The notes beneath the pieces are model-generated. The model had not been told where the DNA came from and searched no databases. It saw nothing but the letters and a program-made list of their open reading frames with translations. A stretch of DNA of 64,000 nt, taken from NCBI GenBank assembly GCA_036435485.1, contig CM071600.1:120412046-120476045 (forward strand), read 5' to 3'. The stretch is from Saposhnikovia divaricata. Lineage: Eukaryota; Streptophyta; Magnoliopsida; Apiales; Apiaceae. Positions 1 through 11,368 of this stretch are shown piece by piece; position 1 is the first letter of the stretch, and every line of letters begins with the position of its first letter. The position numbers and the translations under genes were made by a program.

Positions 1-779
1 TTTCGCATTTCAAACCAGGACATCAGTCCACAAACTATATAGTCCTTTTTGTCTTGATTGTGCACACAGCTGCATTCACAATATCACATCCTTTTTGTCT
101 AGGCTGTCATAGATGCCAAGACGAAGGCTGAATGGCGCTGTTTGTTATCTCAGCAACAGCTGCTTACAATAAGCCTTTTCTGCATTCACAGGTGCATACG
201 AAGAGAACATGAAATGGGTTTTTGGTTATGAAAGTACATCGCTCTGAAACTCAACGTCATCCACATTTACAGCTCCATCATAACAAAAGGACACTATTAG
301 CGAGTTAGCAAAAAGAAGAAAAAGACACTTCTAGTGAAGGATTAACCTAAACCAAACAATAGAACACAAAATTATTCATCACATCCGACGATCCCCATCG
401 ACAACTCACACCTATAACTGATGAAATTTACATCCTGTGACACAAGCCTGTCGAGTTTAGGATAAATAGGTTTCAGTGAGTAAATTACATTGAATATCAT
501 AGATGGCCTCGCTGTCGAGAACAGACATATTTCACATCAGTTCGATCAATAGGTGAGGGCGAGTTATAACTGTGAGAATAATAAGGAAGCTCAACTTGAG
601 CTCTAGTAAATCATACACAAACAGAAAAGAAGCTTAGCCAGCTGAAATAAGGAGTACTTAAAACTGGAAATAGCTATTCAACAAATTTGTTCTTGGTGCC
701 ATAATGAATACATAATTTCGTTGTGACAGTTTTAGCAGAGTCCACAGGTACACATGAAACACCAAACAGTCAAACACCC
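1..779. other. No gene recognised; possible 3' untranslated region of a minus-strand gene
   Basis: No long open frame and no recognisable domain on either strand. The base composition is less AT-rich than the spacer after 860, and the stretch lies directly downstream (minus strand) of the candidate terminal exon at 780-855. It could therefore be the 3' UTR of a gene lying to the right and later broken by transposon insertion. This is inference only. Confidence 0.3.
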
Positions 780-855
780 TTAATGCCTGGTGCAGTTATC
801 ATCTAGCTTCCTGATCAGATCCACACACAAATTTACAATTTTTTTCAATTTTTTC
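780..855 (-). CDS. Candidate terminal exon of an unidentified minus-strand gene (weak)
   Basis: Read on the minus strand, a pyrimidine-rich stretch ending in TTACAG is followed at 855 by an open frame that closes with TAA at 780-782. One of the frames encodes about 25 lysine- and leucine-rich residues ending in DDNCTRH, which looks like an amphipathic helical C-terminus. A second frame from the same acceptor is also open to a TGA. I recognise no family, and no upstream exon is visible before the gypsy element at 1328. The call rests only on the splice-acceptor shape and the residue pattern, so it may be chance. Confidence 0.18.
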
Positions 856-1327
856 CTGTAAGAGCACAAAAGAATAACTACTTAGAATTCTTTAGATACG
901 ATTGTATTCTGTTTACATCTATCTATAATTTTTATATTTAGATTCGTATCTTGCACGAATTTTATATGTTTTTATAATTTTATGGAATAAAAACATAATT
1001 ACATTTTTAGCGAAATTACCATCATAATAGCTTGATGAGATCAGAAACATAATATTATCGCTCTTTAAATTTAATAATAGCGTGTCAACTATAAATTTCA
1101 CAAATTAAAGTAATTAGAGCTAAATTTTAACACCATATTGTTGGCCACAAACAACAATTTAATATGATATTATTCATTTTGAATCAACCAACAGATTAAT
1201 GCAATTAATAAAATTATTTTAACCGCACATATCAACACCCACTATACACATATCAACACCGATCTCGAACAAACGATACCAAGCAATTTGTTCTATACTT
1301 TGAGAAAATAACAATATATTTGATCGT
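856..1327. other. AT-rich spacer, nothing recognised
   Basis: Short chance open frames only. The right boundary is the 5'-TGATAAAG edge of the gypsy LTR at 1328. Confidence 0.5.
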
Positions 1328-1668
1328 TGATAAAGATGTTTTATTCAACATCTTCATTAACACTTCAACAAACGGATATTGATAGTAATACAGAGAGAGA
1401 TAGAGAGATAAAGAAAGAGAATAAGAAAGGAGATGAGAGATTTCAGAAATTCTTTTTTTTTGATTAAAATCAACAATGGATCTCGTTACAAATTCCAGCT
1501 CAGCTGTTATAGTCCAAAAGAAACTAACTTTCCCGCCAAAAGACAAGAAACAAATTTGACCACAATTACAAAGTCAAACACCAAATTAAAAATGAAAAAT
1601 GAAATTCCAAGAATTTCCTTTAAATTTCCTTTATTAACTACTCGACTACTTTGGCCTATAACATAGCA
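1328..1668 (-). repeat. 3' LTR of the gypsy element
   Basis: Begins TGATAAAGATG and ends CATAGCA on the plus strand, and aligns along its length with 14089-14432. On the minus strand it is preceded by a purine tract (AAGGGGGAA, plus-strand 1669-1677), as expected for the 3' LTR. Confidence 0.88.
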
Positions 1669-1678
1669 TTCCCCCTTA
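1669..1678 (-). other. Polypurine tract of the gypsy element
   Basis: On the minus strand the sequence reads AAGGGGGAA immediately before the LTR start (TGCTATG). It would prime plus-strand DNA synthesis during reverse transcription. Confidence 0.7.
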
Positions 1679-1702
1679 AAAGACTTGTCCTCAAGTCTAG
1701 AA

Positions 1703-2062
1703 TCATCGAGGAATAGGGAAATCGGGAAACTGAGCACAGAAGTTAACAGCATCTTCCCAAGTAGCATGAGTTGCATTAAGACCTGTCCACTGCACTAAAT
1801 ATTCAATCTTAGCTACATTCTGTAAAGGCCTAATACGTTTGTCCAAGATTGCACTTGGAACCAAATCAGAAGCAGAAAGAAGCCTACTAGGAATAGCAGT
1901 AGTCACTGGTAATGTTCCCCTAAACTGTTTGAGCTGAGAAACATGGAAAACATCATGTATCTTAGCAGACACAGGCAGCTTCAATTTATAAGCTACTTCT
2001 CCAATCCTGGTAGAAATTTGAAATAGACCATAGTACTTGGGACTGAGTTTAGCATTGCTCAT
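1703..2062 (-). pseudogene. Gypsy pol C-terminus with chromodomain
   Basis: The open frame continues the integrase C-terminal region (SPKYYG, the usual GPF/Y-like segment) and ends in a chromodomain. The aromatic-cage-like pattern EYLVQWTG followed by THATWED is visible in the last ~50 residues. In chromoviruses this domain directs integration toward particular chromatin. An in-frame TAA separates this piece from the upstream integrase frame (2081-3256), so the polyprotein is broken here. The stop lies just inside the end of the pol reading frame, close to the LTR. Confidence 0.82.
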
Positions 2063-2080
2063 TTGCTGGACTGAAACCTG

Positions 2081-3256
2081 TTAATAAGTAGCTAACTTCA
2101 ACCATACCCAATCACCCACACTAAACACTCTTTCACTTCTGTGTTTGTCAGCATATAGTTTCATCATATCTTGAGCCCTTTGCAAATGAACTTTAAGCTC
2201 ACCAATCATCAGTTCTCTCTTCTGCATATCTCTATCCAAATCTTTATTCAAAGATTCTCCAGCCAAGTAAGGCAAATGTAAAAGTGGTGGATGATTATAA
2301 ACCACTTCATATGGACTGAGTTTAGTTGCAGTGTGGTAATGGGTATTAAACCACCATTCAGCTAAGGGAAGCCACTTCTTCCAACTCTGAGGATTATTGC
2401 TACACATACACCTCAAATAAGATTCCAAACACCTGTTGACAACCTCAGTTTGACCATCAGTTTCTGGATGATAAGCTGATGATAGTAAAAATTCTGTACC
2501 ATACAAACTAAACAATGCTTGCCAAAATTGACGAAGAAAAATTGAATCTTTGTCAGACACTATACTCCTGGACCACCCATGTAATTTGAATACATTATCC
2601 AAGTAAGCTTGTGCCACAGTTATAGCAGTATAAGGATGTGAAAGAGCCATAAAATGAGCACATTTACTAAGTCTATCCACCACAACAAATATAACATCTT
2701 TACCCTCTGACTTTGGAAGACCAGTAATAAAATCCATAGAGACATCAATCCAAACTTCTTGAGGTATTGGTAAGGGTTGTAATAACCCAGGAGAAGCAAC
2801 AGTTTCAGATTTAGAAGCTTGGCATACCTGACATAATCTTACAAACTGCCTTACCTGTTTAGTTAAACCTTTCCAATAGAAAACTTGTTTAAATATTTTC
2901 ACAGTCAAATCCCTACCCACATGTCCTGCCTCAGGTGAAGAATGATACCACCTAATCAATTGCAACTTCAAATCACCATTAGGGCTAACCACAATTCTAT
3001 TATTTTTCCTCAACAACCCATTCAGTAATTGATACCCTGACACAACAAGATTATTTTCTAATTGTTTAACCTTATTCATCCAAATTTCATCCAATTTATA
3101 ACTATCTTGAATTTTCTGAGATAAATCAGAAGATACCAAAGACAAAGCAAAGCACAGAATTTCAGCTCCCTCCCTTCTAGACAAGGCATCAGCAACAACA
3201 TTTTCAACTCCACTCTTATAGTTAATTTCATAGTCATACCCCATGAGATTAGACAA
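2081..3256 (-). pseudogene. Gypsy pol: RNase H tail and integrase
   Basis: This 391-codon frame starts inside the end of RNase H (NVVADALSR, carrying the last catalytic Asp) and runs through the integrase. An HHCC zinc-binding region is visible (GHVGRD, then CQVCQASK). The core follows, with catalytic acidic residues in SMDFITG, IVSDKDSIF and DGQTEVVNR, then a C-terminal segment ending at VGDWVWLKL. Integrase would join the cDNA to the host chromosome. The piece itself is open, but it is cut off from the reverse transcriptase by a frameshift near 3260-3300 and from the chromodomain by a TAA near 2080, so no full polyprotein can be made. Confidence 0.85.
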
Positions 3257-4558
3257 CCAAAACTGTTGAAAAGGGGTAGAAAATTTTTTGTTGTAATAAC
3301 CATTTCAAGCTCTTCTGATCAGTCCTAATCACAAAATGATTTCCTGAAACATATTGCTCCTATTTTTGTACAGCAAATACTATAGCCAGCAATTCCTTCT
3401 CATGGACTGACAAATTCTGCCACCTTGGACCTAAAGACCTACTAATAAATGATAAAGGATGGTTATCTTGCATAAGCACTGCTCCAATACCTCTTTTTGA
3501 AGCATCTGTTTCAATAACAAATGTTTTGGAAAAATCTGGCACAGCAAGCACTGGTGCAGATACTAATGCTTGTTTCAAATGTTGAAATGCTGCTTGAGTA
3601 TCATCATTCCACTGAAAACCACCTTTCTTAAGCAAATAAGTTAGAGGCTTACTAATTATTGCATAATTCTTGACAAATTTCCTATAACAGCCTGCTAATC
3701 CTAGGAAACTTCTAACATCTTTAACATTTGTAGGTACTGGCCAGCTGTCAATGGCAGAAATTTTGCTAGGATCAATTTCCACACCCTTCTTAGAAATAAG
3801 ATGACCTAGATATTCTATCTTATCCATAGCAAAAGCACATTTACTAGCTTCGGCAAACATCTTGTTGGACTGCATCAATTCAAAAACCAACTCCAAATGC
3901 TTATAATGCTCTTCCAATGACTTACTATACCAATATGTCATCAAAAAACACTAAAACACATTTCCTCAATAAAGGTTTAAAAACATGATTCATCCATTCC
4001 TGAAAAGAAGCTGGGACATTAGTTAACCCAAAAGGCATTACAAGAAACACATAATCTAGTATGAATCTTAAAAGCCGTCTTGTAATTAAACATCCTCAGA
4101 TTTGACCCTCATTTGATGATAACCTGCTCTAAAATCCAGCTTAATAAACACCACAGCACATGAGAGTTTATCTATCAATTCTTCAATGACTGGAATAGGG
4201 AATTTGTTTTTAACTGTTCTGTTATTTAGTTCCTTATAATCTACACACAGGTGATGCAAAAGGACCACTGCTGTTTTGAATAATACCTCTTTCCAATATT
4301 TCCTGAATGAGTTGCTCTATGATATCCCTTTGTTTAATAGGATATCTATATGGTCTAATGTTGACAGGTCCTGCACCTGGTACCAATGGAATTGGATGAT
4401 CAAACACTCCTCTAAGTGGAGGTAAATCAGTTGGTTCTGTAAACACATAATTGTACTTCTGTTTTAAAGTTTGAATTTCTGGCAACTCTGTAACCTGAAC
4501 TCCCTTAAGTTCCATATGATTTAACTGTATTTCCTCTGATTCATCCATCTGAGAAACT
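3257..4558 (-). pseudogene. Gypsy pol: reverse transcriptase and RNase H, multiply broken
   Basis: The N-terminal reverse transcriptase segment (PYRYP, then ERGIIQ, about 4290-4400) is followed after a frameshift near 4260 by VDYKELNN and FRAGYHQM (4086-4268). The polymerase-core region around 3925-4085 has several stops in every frame, and the catalytic FFDD-type motif near 3940-3953 is followed by a frameshift. The next open piece (3360-3944) covers the thumb and RNase H (IETDASKRGIGAVL, then HEKELLAIVFA) and ends at an in-frame TAG at about 3357-3359. The copia insertion separates this segment from the protease at 12477 onward. The enzyme is certainly inactive. Confidence 0.85.
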
Positions 4559-5666
4559 TGTTGGGACAATCAGATCTTGGCACTGCGATTATTGATACAA
4601 TAAATTAACGAGTACGAATAGAAAATTCACCTTGTTAACGGTTGATTCCACGCTCTTCTATTGTATTCCCAAATTCCCTTGAGCGAAGTGTGGCCTTCGT
4701 CTTCTCAAGTTAACCTCTCTTCTTGCTCCTGGGTGGCTACTAAATTTTTTTCTACCCGCACCCAGCAAGAAGAGAATAGGAATATATATAGGCTACAATA
4801 GGGATCATGGACAATTAGGTTGGGCCTTCTAATTACATCTTGAGCCTAGCCCAATGTAATTAAATATTAATTCAATCCACTAAAGAATTAATATTTGCAC
4901 TACCTTTCCTAATACCGTAATTTAATTAATTAATTCGGTTCCAATATTATTTGCTTATTAAATTCCCCATGTTTAAAATATCGCATGTCCATTAATTAAA
5001 TAAATTACTGATAATTCATTTAATTAATATCTTTTATCCTTGATCATCCACTCAACCTTTATTTAATTATGCCGGAATAAATCCACCTGCAGGGTTTCAC
5101 ATAATTAAATCTTTTTGAGCTTTCAAGGGGACATCATTAACCCGAATATTATCAGGACATGGATTCCTTCAATAAATAATATCCCACCATATATATTATT
5201 TCATCACCCAAAATATAATGATATAATTCACAAGAATTATTTCATATATAAATCAAAGCATGTAAATAATATATACGTGTCAATTATTATTTCCGGATTA
5301 AGAACCTAAGCATTAATAATAACATAGAATCTTAGTTCACCTTCTTAATCAGTATAAGGGAACAATTCTAAATTTGATCCTGTTCAATATACACAAAGTA
5401 TACTAGTATTATTTATTAGTCAATATAAACTAATATAAATAATACTACAGCCATTCCAGTGGATTGTCTAACTCCACCTGTGCTGTGAACCTTATTATAT
5501 TATATAAACCGTATTTAATAATCTAATATTCTGTATCCCATTTGATACTAGATTATTCACAATATATAATATTTAGACAACATGTAAACATTTAAATGAT
5601 TCTCAATTAAACCGGCCAGAAATAAATGTAAATACTTCAAATAAATATTCTCAGTATACACCAACA
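4559..5666 (-). repeat. 3' LTR of the nested copia element
   Basis: Begins TGTTGGGACAATC and ends ACACCAACA on the plus strand. Near-identical to 11369-12476, with about six single-base differences in 1108 bp. Several short open frames inside are chance, including one at 5115-5309 repeated at 11925-12119. Confidence 0.95.
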
Positions 5667-5677
5667 ATCTCCCACTT
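5667..5677 (-). other. Polypurine tract of the copia element
   Basis: Minus-strand purine run AAGTGGGAGAT sits immediately upstream of the 3' LTR start (TGTTGGTG). Confidence 0.75.
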
Positions 5678-5734
5678 ATACTCAAAATATTCTATGAGTA
5701 TATCAGTGTTTATTTAATCCACTATTACAAAAAA

Positions 5735-8700
5735 CTATGTGTCCATCCATCTGACTCCTATCGCTTCCACATGCCTGTCAAAAACTTTGGCTGGCAGGCT
5801 CTTTGTGAAAGGATCTGCCCGGTTGTCTTCTGATGATATGTGAGCCACAACTATATCTCCTCGCTTTACGATTCCTCGTATGAGATGATACTTACGTTCA
5901 ATATGTTTAGCTGCTTTGTAATCTCGCGGTTCCTTCGAATTTGCCACAGCACCAGTGTTGTCACAATACACTGTCAAGCTCCTAGGCAAATTAGGTACCA
6001 CATCCAAGTCCAAAAGGAAATTCCTGAACCATACAGCCTCCTTTGCAGCCTCAGAGGCCGCCACGTACTCGGCTTCCATGGTAGAGTCTGCAATGCATTT
6101 CTGCTTTACACTCCTCCATATAACGGCTCCACCTCCCAAAGTAAAAACATATCCCGAGGTCGATTTCCTCTTATCCCTATCTGATTGAAAATCTGAATCA
6201 GTATATCCCAAAGGAAATAGATCTGAGGCCTTGTAAATTAACATATACTCCTTAGTCCTTCTCAGGTACTTGAGTATAGTTTTTACTGCACTCCAATGTT
6301 CCTGACCTGGGTTCGACTGATATCTACTAACCATGCCTACAGCAAAGCAGATGTCAGGCCTCGTACATAACATAGCATACATTAAGCTTCCACATGCCGA
6401 AGCATAAGGAACTGCTTTCATGCTCTCTGTATCCTTAGGTGTCGAAGGACACTGCTCCTTGGATAGAGCCACTCCATGCTTAAAAGGTAAAAAACCTTTC
6501 TTAGAGTTCTGCATGTTAAAACGAGCTAATACTTCATCAATGTAGGGCTCTTGAGATAAAGCCAACATCCTTTTCTTGCGATCCCTTATAACTTTGATCC
6601 CAAGGATGTATGCCGCTTCACCTAAGTCCTTTATTTCAAATTGTTTGAACAACCATGCCTTTATTGATGACAACATCTTAACATTGTTTCCAATGAGTAA
6701 AATGTCATCCACATACAGTACTAGAAAAACCACTGCATTACCCTCACTTCTCTTATACACACATGATTCGCTTGGACTTTGATCAAATCCATATGACTGG
6801 ACTGCCTGATCAAAACGAATATTCCAGTCCCTAGAAGCTTGTTTTAGTCCATAAATAGACCTCTTAAGCTTACAAACAAGATGCTCTTGGCCTTCCTTAA
6901 TGAATCCTTTTGGTTGTTGCATATAGATGGTTTCCTCAAGACTTCCATTAAGGAAAGCTGTCTTGACATCCATTTGCCAAATCTCATAATCGAGATGAGC
7001 TGCTATAGATAAAAGAATCCGGATCGACTTAAGCATAACAACCGGCGAAAAGGTTTCCTCATAATCGATCCCTTCTTTCTGAGTATACCCTTTCGCAACA
7101 AGTCGTGCTTTCCAGGCTTTCACCTTTTTGTCAGATCCTCTTTTCTTCTTGTAGATCCACATACATCCAATGGGTTTTACACCTATGGGTGGTTCCACGA
7201 GCTCCCAAACTTGATTAGAATACATAGATTCCATCTCAGATTCCATTGCCTTTTGCCAAAGATCTGCATCTTTATCTAGAATTGCTTCTTCGTATCTCCT
7301 GGGATCCTCATCATGTTCACCAGAGACCAAGTCCGAGGACTCTCCCAAAAACATGAATCTATCAGGTTGTTGAACAACCCTCCCACTACGATGAAGCACC
7401 AGTGTGGTATTAGTGACAGGTTGTGCATTTTCTTGTGATTGGTCTACTTGTACTATTGGCGATTGGGGATTATCTGTCCCTCCCACTAGTTCCTCTAAAA
7501 CGATACTACTCATGGGTTTGTGTTTCATTATATAGTCTTCTTCTAAGAATCTAGCATTGGTGCTAACAATGATATCTCGATCCCTAGGACTATAAAATGA
7601 ATAACCTTTCGTTCCCATGGGATAGCCTACAAACAGCCTTACTTCTGTACGAGATTCTAACTTAGTCGCGTTCTTGTTCAGCACATGTGCTGGACAACCC
7701 CAAATCCGAATATGTCTTAGACTTGGTTTGCTAGCAGTCCACAATTCTATTGGAGTCTTGGGAACCGACTTAGAAGGTACCAAGTTTAGAAGGTAAGTCG
7801 CTGTTTCTATAGCATATCCCCAGAACGACTTGGGTAAATCTGAATAACTCATCATCGATCTAACACTCTCTAAAAGAGTCCGATTCCTTCTCTCTGCTAC
7901 ACCATTCTGCTGAGGTGTGCCAGGTGCAGACAACTGGGATGCAATCCCATTTTCTGATAAATATTCCCTAAATTCTCCAAGCAAGTATTCGCCACCACGA
8001 TCTGATCGTAGTGACTTGATACATTTTCCAAGATGTCGCTTCTCCGCACTTGCTTTGTACTCTTTGAATTTTTCAAAGCACTCAGACTTACGGCGCAACA
8101 AATAAATGTACCCATATCTAGAATAATCGTCAATGAAAGTGACAAAATACTCATAACCTCCTCTTGCTTGGATACTCATAGGTCCACATAAATCAGTATG
8201 AACCAATTCTAACACTTCTTTAGCTCTATTCCCCTTTGCTTTAAAAGGCCTATTAGTCATCTTACCTTCCAAGCAGGATTCACAAACTGGAAATGGCTCC
8301 ACTGCCAACGAGCCTAATGGCCCATCTACTACCAGTCTTTGAATCCTCCTCAAGTTAATATGACCTAATCTTAAGTGCCAAAGATATGTTTGGTTCAATT
8401 CAGAAGGTTTCTTTCTTTTATTTGAGCTATAAAGAATGTTATTAGTTTCCTTATGTTGCAGCATTGGTTGGATAGGATTAATAATATATAAATTGTCTTG
8501 CAATGTACCAGAACATATAACTCGTTTATCCATCATAATAGAAACATTACGATCCAAACAAACATTATAACCATCCATAGCAAGTTTAGAAACCGAAATT
8601 AAATTCCTTCTAAACGAAGGTACATAAAGACAATTGTTCAAAACCAAAATCCTATCATCGCCAAAAGATAATGTAATTATTCCAACTGCAACTACTGCTA

Positions 8701-8869
8701 CTTTCGTAGCATCTCCCATGAACACATATATCTCGCCATCTCTAAGCATTCTGGATTGCTGGAACCCCTGCATAGAGTTACAAACATGGTCAGTGGCTCC
8801 TGTATCTACACACCAAGTGCTCGTAGATATAGCCGCTATATATGTTTCTGTAACTAGAGAAAGAGACAT
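5735..8869 (-). CDS. Ty1/copia pol polyprotein (protease, integrase, reverse transcriptase, RNase H)
   Basis: An intact frame of 1044 residues from the first Met; the frame is open upstream to a TGA at 8912-8914. In order: an aspartic protease (WCVDTGATDHV, about residues 19-29), the pre-integrase zinc region (LWHLRLGH, then CESCLEGKM), the integrase core (HTDLCGPM, IDDYSRYGY, SDRGGEYL, PQQNGVAERRNR), the reverse transcriptase (WKARLVAKGY, MDVKTAFLNG, catalytic YVDDILLIG) and RNase H (YTDSDFQSD, DSTMEAEYVA, YCDNTGAV). Together these domains process the polyprotein, copy the RNA and integrate the cDNA. The catalytic residues are all present, so pol alone looks functional. Gag upstream is in the same frame but carries two stops, so this copy could move only with help in trans. 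Confidence 0.93.
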   Translation of the reverse strand: MSLSLVTETYIAAISTSTWCVDTGATDHVCNSMQGFQQSRMLRDGEIYVFMGDATKVAVVAVGIITLSFGDDRILVLNNCLYVPSFRRNLISVSKLAMDGYNVCLDRNVSIMMDKRVICSGTLQDNLYIINPIQPMLQHKETNNILYSSNKRKKPSELNQTYLWHLRLGHINLRRIQRLVVDGPLGSLAVEPFPVCESCLEGKMTNRPFKAKGNRAKEVLELVHTDLCGPMSIQARGGYEYFVTFIDDYSRYGYIYLLRRKSECFEKFKEYKASAEKRHLGKCIKSLRSDRGGEYLLGEFREYLSENGIASQLSAPGTPQQNGVAERRNRTLLESVRSMMSYSDLPKSFWGYAIETATYLLNLVPSKSVPKTPIELWTASKPSLRHIRIWGCPAHVLNKNATKLESRTEVRLFVGYPMGTKGYSFYSPRDRDIIVSTNARFLEEDYIMKHKPMSSIVLEELVGGTDNPQSPIVQVDQSQENAQPVTNTTLVLHRSGRVVQQPDRFMFLGESSDLVSGEHDEDPRRYEEAILDKDADLWQKAMESEMESMYSNQVWELVEPPIGVKPIGCMWIYKKKRGSDKKVKAWKARLVAKGYTQKEGIDYEETFSPVVMLKSIRILLSIAAHLDYEIWQMDVKTAFLNGSLEETIYMQQPKGFIKEGQEHLVCKLKRSIYGLKQASRDWNIRFDQAVQSYGFDQSPSESCVYKRSEGNAVVFLVLYVDDILLIGNNVKMLSSIKAWLFKQFEIKDLGEAAYILGIKVIRDRKKRMLALSQEPYIDEVLARFNMQNSKKGFLPFKHGVALSKEQCPSTPKDTESMKAVPYASACGSLMYAMLCTRPDICFAVGMVSRYQSNPGQEHWSAVKTILKYLRRTKEYMLIYKASDLFPLGYTDSDFQSDRDKRKSTSGYVFTLGGGAVIWRSVKQKCIADSTMEAEYVAASEAAKEAVWFRNFLLDLDVVPNLPRSLTVYCDNTGAVANSKEPRDYKAAKHIERKYHLIRGIVKRGDIVVAHISSEDNRADPFTKSLPAKVFDRHVEAIGVRWMDT

Positions 8870-8911
8870 ACCAGTATTGTTTGTCTTCTTAGGAAGAGGA
8901 CAATCCTGTTT

Positions 8912-9679
8912 TCAGTGACCTGACTGCTTGCACCTGAAGCACTTGCCCTTAGGCTTTTTCACACCACCTTGAACTCCCACTGCATTAGCAATCTTTCCAG
9001 CTTTTTGTGTCTGAGTCTTTTTCTTCTTCTTACCTTTTGGCTTAGATGAAGAAGCTTTCTCGGCCACATTCACTTGAACATTCTGCTTAAAGAGTCCTTC
9101 AGCTGCCTGAAGTTCTGTCAGAAGTTCCGCGAGACTATACATCCTTTTGTTCATGGTGTAATTCAAGCGGAACTGCTCAAAACTTTTGGGCAAGCTCATA
9201 AGGATGATATCGATCTGGGTTTCCCCATCAATATCAGCACCAAGGATCTCCATCTCATTCAGATAAGACATCATTTTGAGAACATGATCCCTTACAGGTG
9301 TTCCTTCAACCATCTGAGTGTTCATTAAAGCCTTCATTGCTACTTGCCTAGCAGCCCTATTCTATTCTCCAAAAAGTTCCTTGAGATTAAAGAGCATATC
9401 TGAAGCAGTGGGCATAGCCTGATGCTGATGCTGCAAAACACCCGACATTGCTGCCAGAATGTAACATCGCGACATCTCATCAGCCTTAATCCACCGCTTA
9501 TAATACTCCTTCTCACTTTCAGGAGCATCTTCAGCAGGCTGGTCTGGCTTGGGTTCATAAGTACAAAATTTGTACTCCTCAGCAATCAACACTATGTCCA
9601 AATTACGTTTCCATTCAATATAGTTCGGTCCAGTAAGTTTATTATCCTTAAGTATGGTGAATAGTGGATTAAAGCCCAT
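8912..9679 (-). pseudogene. Ty1/copia gag with two in-frame stops
   Basis: Starts at the ATG at 9679 and shows a typical copia Gag: an N-terminal region with GPNYIEWKRNL, a central helical part (SLPKSFEQFRLNY), a lysine-rich stretch (KGKKKKK) and a zinc knuckle beginning CFRCKQSGH. A TAG at 9362-9364 cuts the protein after about 105 residues. A TGA at 8912-8914 falls inside the zinc knuckle, before its final Cys. Both stops are in the same reading frame as pol, so gag and pol form one continuous frame apart from these two codons. Gag normally forms the virus-like particle that packages the RNA. Confidence 0.88.
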
Positions 9680-11352
9680 AGTGATCTAATCCTGAGAATC
9701 ATACATGTAACACATAATCAGATAGTTGCATAAATCTTAAATCCTATTGGTTTCCTCTAACAATTAATTAACATTAATGCACTAATATTTAAACACCATA
9801 AGTATCTGGTATGCCACGATGGATGACATATATACCACTTAAATTCGTTTAAATATTACTTCGGTCCTATTACTAAATAATACGCCACGTTAGGGTGGAC
9901 TATATATTATTTTTCATAGCTAAGTGTATACCATTATTAAATCTCAAATTAATAAAAAGACTGGATACCACCATTAAATATTTCAAATCAATAATCGATA
10001 ATAGGATAATTCCCAGATCGGGGGGAGCATTGTCAAGAGGCATCACTTAAGACCCCTTTCTAGGCAAAATCATCCTTTATCTCAATATCAAAATCTATAT
10101 TCAATCAGTGGTACCCTTCTAATTAATTGAATTCTATGAAACTTGGTACGCCACGATGGGTGGCATGTATACCTTTCAATATTCGTAATTAATTTAGGAA
10201 GTTTGTTCTAGTAATATCCATAACACTACCTGACACCATAAATCATACGCCACGTTAGGGTGGACTATATATAATTTATATTCATCTTAGTGTTAAATTA
10301 CATACAAACAATAATGGAGACCGTGGGATTTAATTCCTAATTAATTCCCTCACCCACTTAGAATTTTTATTTAAAACTGAGGAATTTTATCTAGATGCAT
10401 CGCCCTATGTTATTATTTCGAGGTCTACATGTTATAAAAATAACAATACAAAGAACACATAACATAGCAGCATGCATCATAAAATTAAAGCAATAAATAA
10501 AATTAATGTCCATGTCGTCCTAATTATATTAAACATGCAATTAAAATTACACACATAATTAACAACACACATAATAATTATTTAAAGCAATAATTAAAAA
10601 ATTAAATAGCGGAATTAAAATTAAAAAAACATAATTTAAATCCACTATTATGGCCCCTTGAAAAAAAAAAAATTTCCAGCCCTGTTCTGCTGAAAAAATC
10701 TTTTTTTCTGCCAAAAATTACTGTTGCGCATTCACGTCCTGCGTTACACAGCAGGTTGGAACTGTTGCGCATTGGAGGCCTGCGTTACACACCTGTTTCA
10801 TCCTGTAACGCAGGACGTACCTGCGTTACACCCTTATTTCATCCTGTAACGCAGGACAGACCTGTGTTACTGGCTTCCTCCAGAATTTCACGCGCGCCTT
10901 TGTCTCTTTCTTGTTCACAGACTCCTTATTCGAACAGCAGCAGCCTCTGTCGACTTCTTAATTAAAAACAAATCGAACCAGCAGCTACGCAGCGGATAAA
11001 TTTTTGTCTCCGATTTGATTTCCGATCGCACATAATTGTTACAAAATATCCAGATCTTAATAAAATCCAACAAACAATTACAAAAAAATAGATCTAATAC
11101 AAAACTAATTTTGTAAATCTATTCTAACACGATCAACCCTCGTGTTTTACAACCACGATAAACCACGTGGAAACCAAACAAAATAACCACGATTAAACCA
11201 CGTGGGATCCAAACACATAATTAAAATTACATGGCCATAATAGTGGATACTAAACAACCTGCAAAAGATTATTATCCAAGCACACCACTATACACATGCA
11301 TATATAATTACGACATGGACATCGTATCAAAAATCGCAGAACCATTGAACCA
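9680..11352 (-). other. Untranslated leader of the copia element
   Basis: About 1.7 kb between the primer binding site and the gag start, with no coding potential. It contains repeated modules around CGCCACG(A/T)...GGGTGG (near 9811-9905 and 10145-10265) and a cluster of complementary CCTGCGTTACA / TGTAACGCAGG words at 10721-10870. Packaging and dimerisation signals of LTR elements usually lie in this part of the RNA. No known signal is recognised by sequence. Confidence 0.6.
10721..10870. repeat. Cluster of complementary 11-13 bp words in the copia leader
   Basis: CCTGCGTTACA-type words occur near 10739, 10788 and 10830. Their complements (CTGTAACGCAGGA) occur near 10803 and 10844. CTGTTGCGCATT occurs twice, near 10721 and 10761. 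The alternating orientation allows several exclusive stem-loops in the RNA. The stretch is also much richer in G and C than the surrounding leader. Confidence 0.65.
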
Positions 11353-11366
11353 GGCTCTTGATACCA
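11353..11366 (-). other. Primer binding site of the copia element (tRNA-Met type)
   Basis: The minus strand reads TGGTATCAAGAGCC two bases inside the 5' LTR. This matches the plant initiator tRNA-Met type of primer site, with one extra base relative to the common TGGTATCAGAGC. Confidence 0.85.
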
Positions 11367-11368
11367 AT

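Noticed and set aside
5115..5309. 64-codon open frame duplicated at 11925-12119
   Set aside because: Both copies are within the copia LTRs; AT-rich chance frame.
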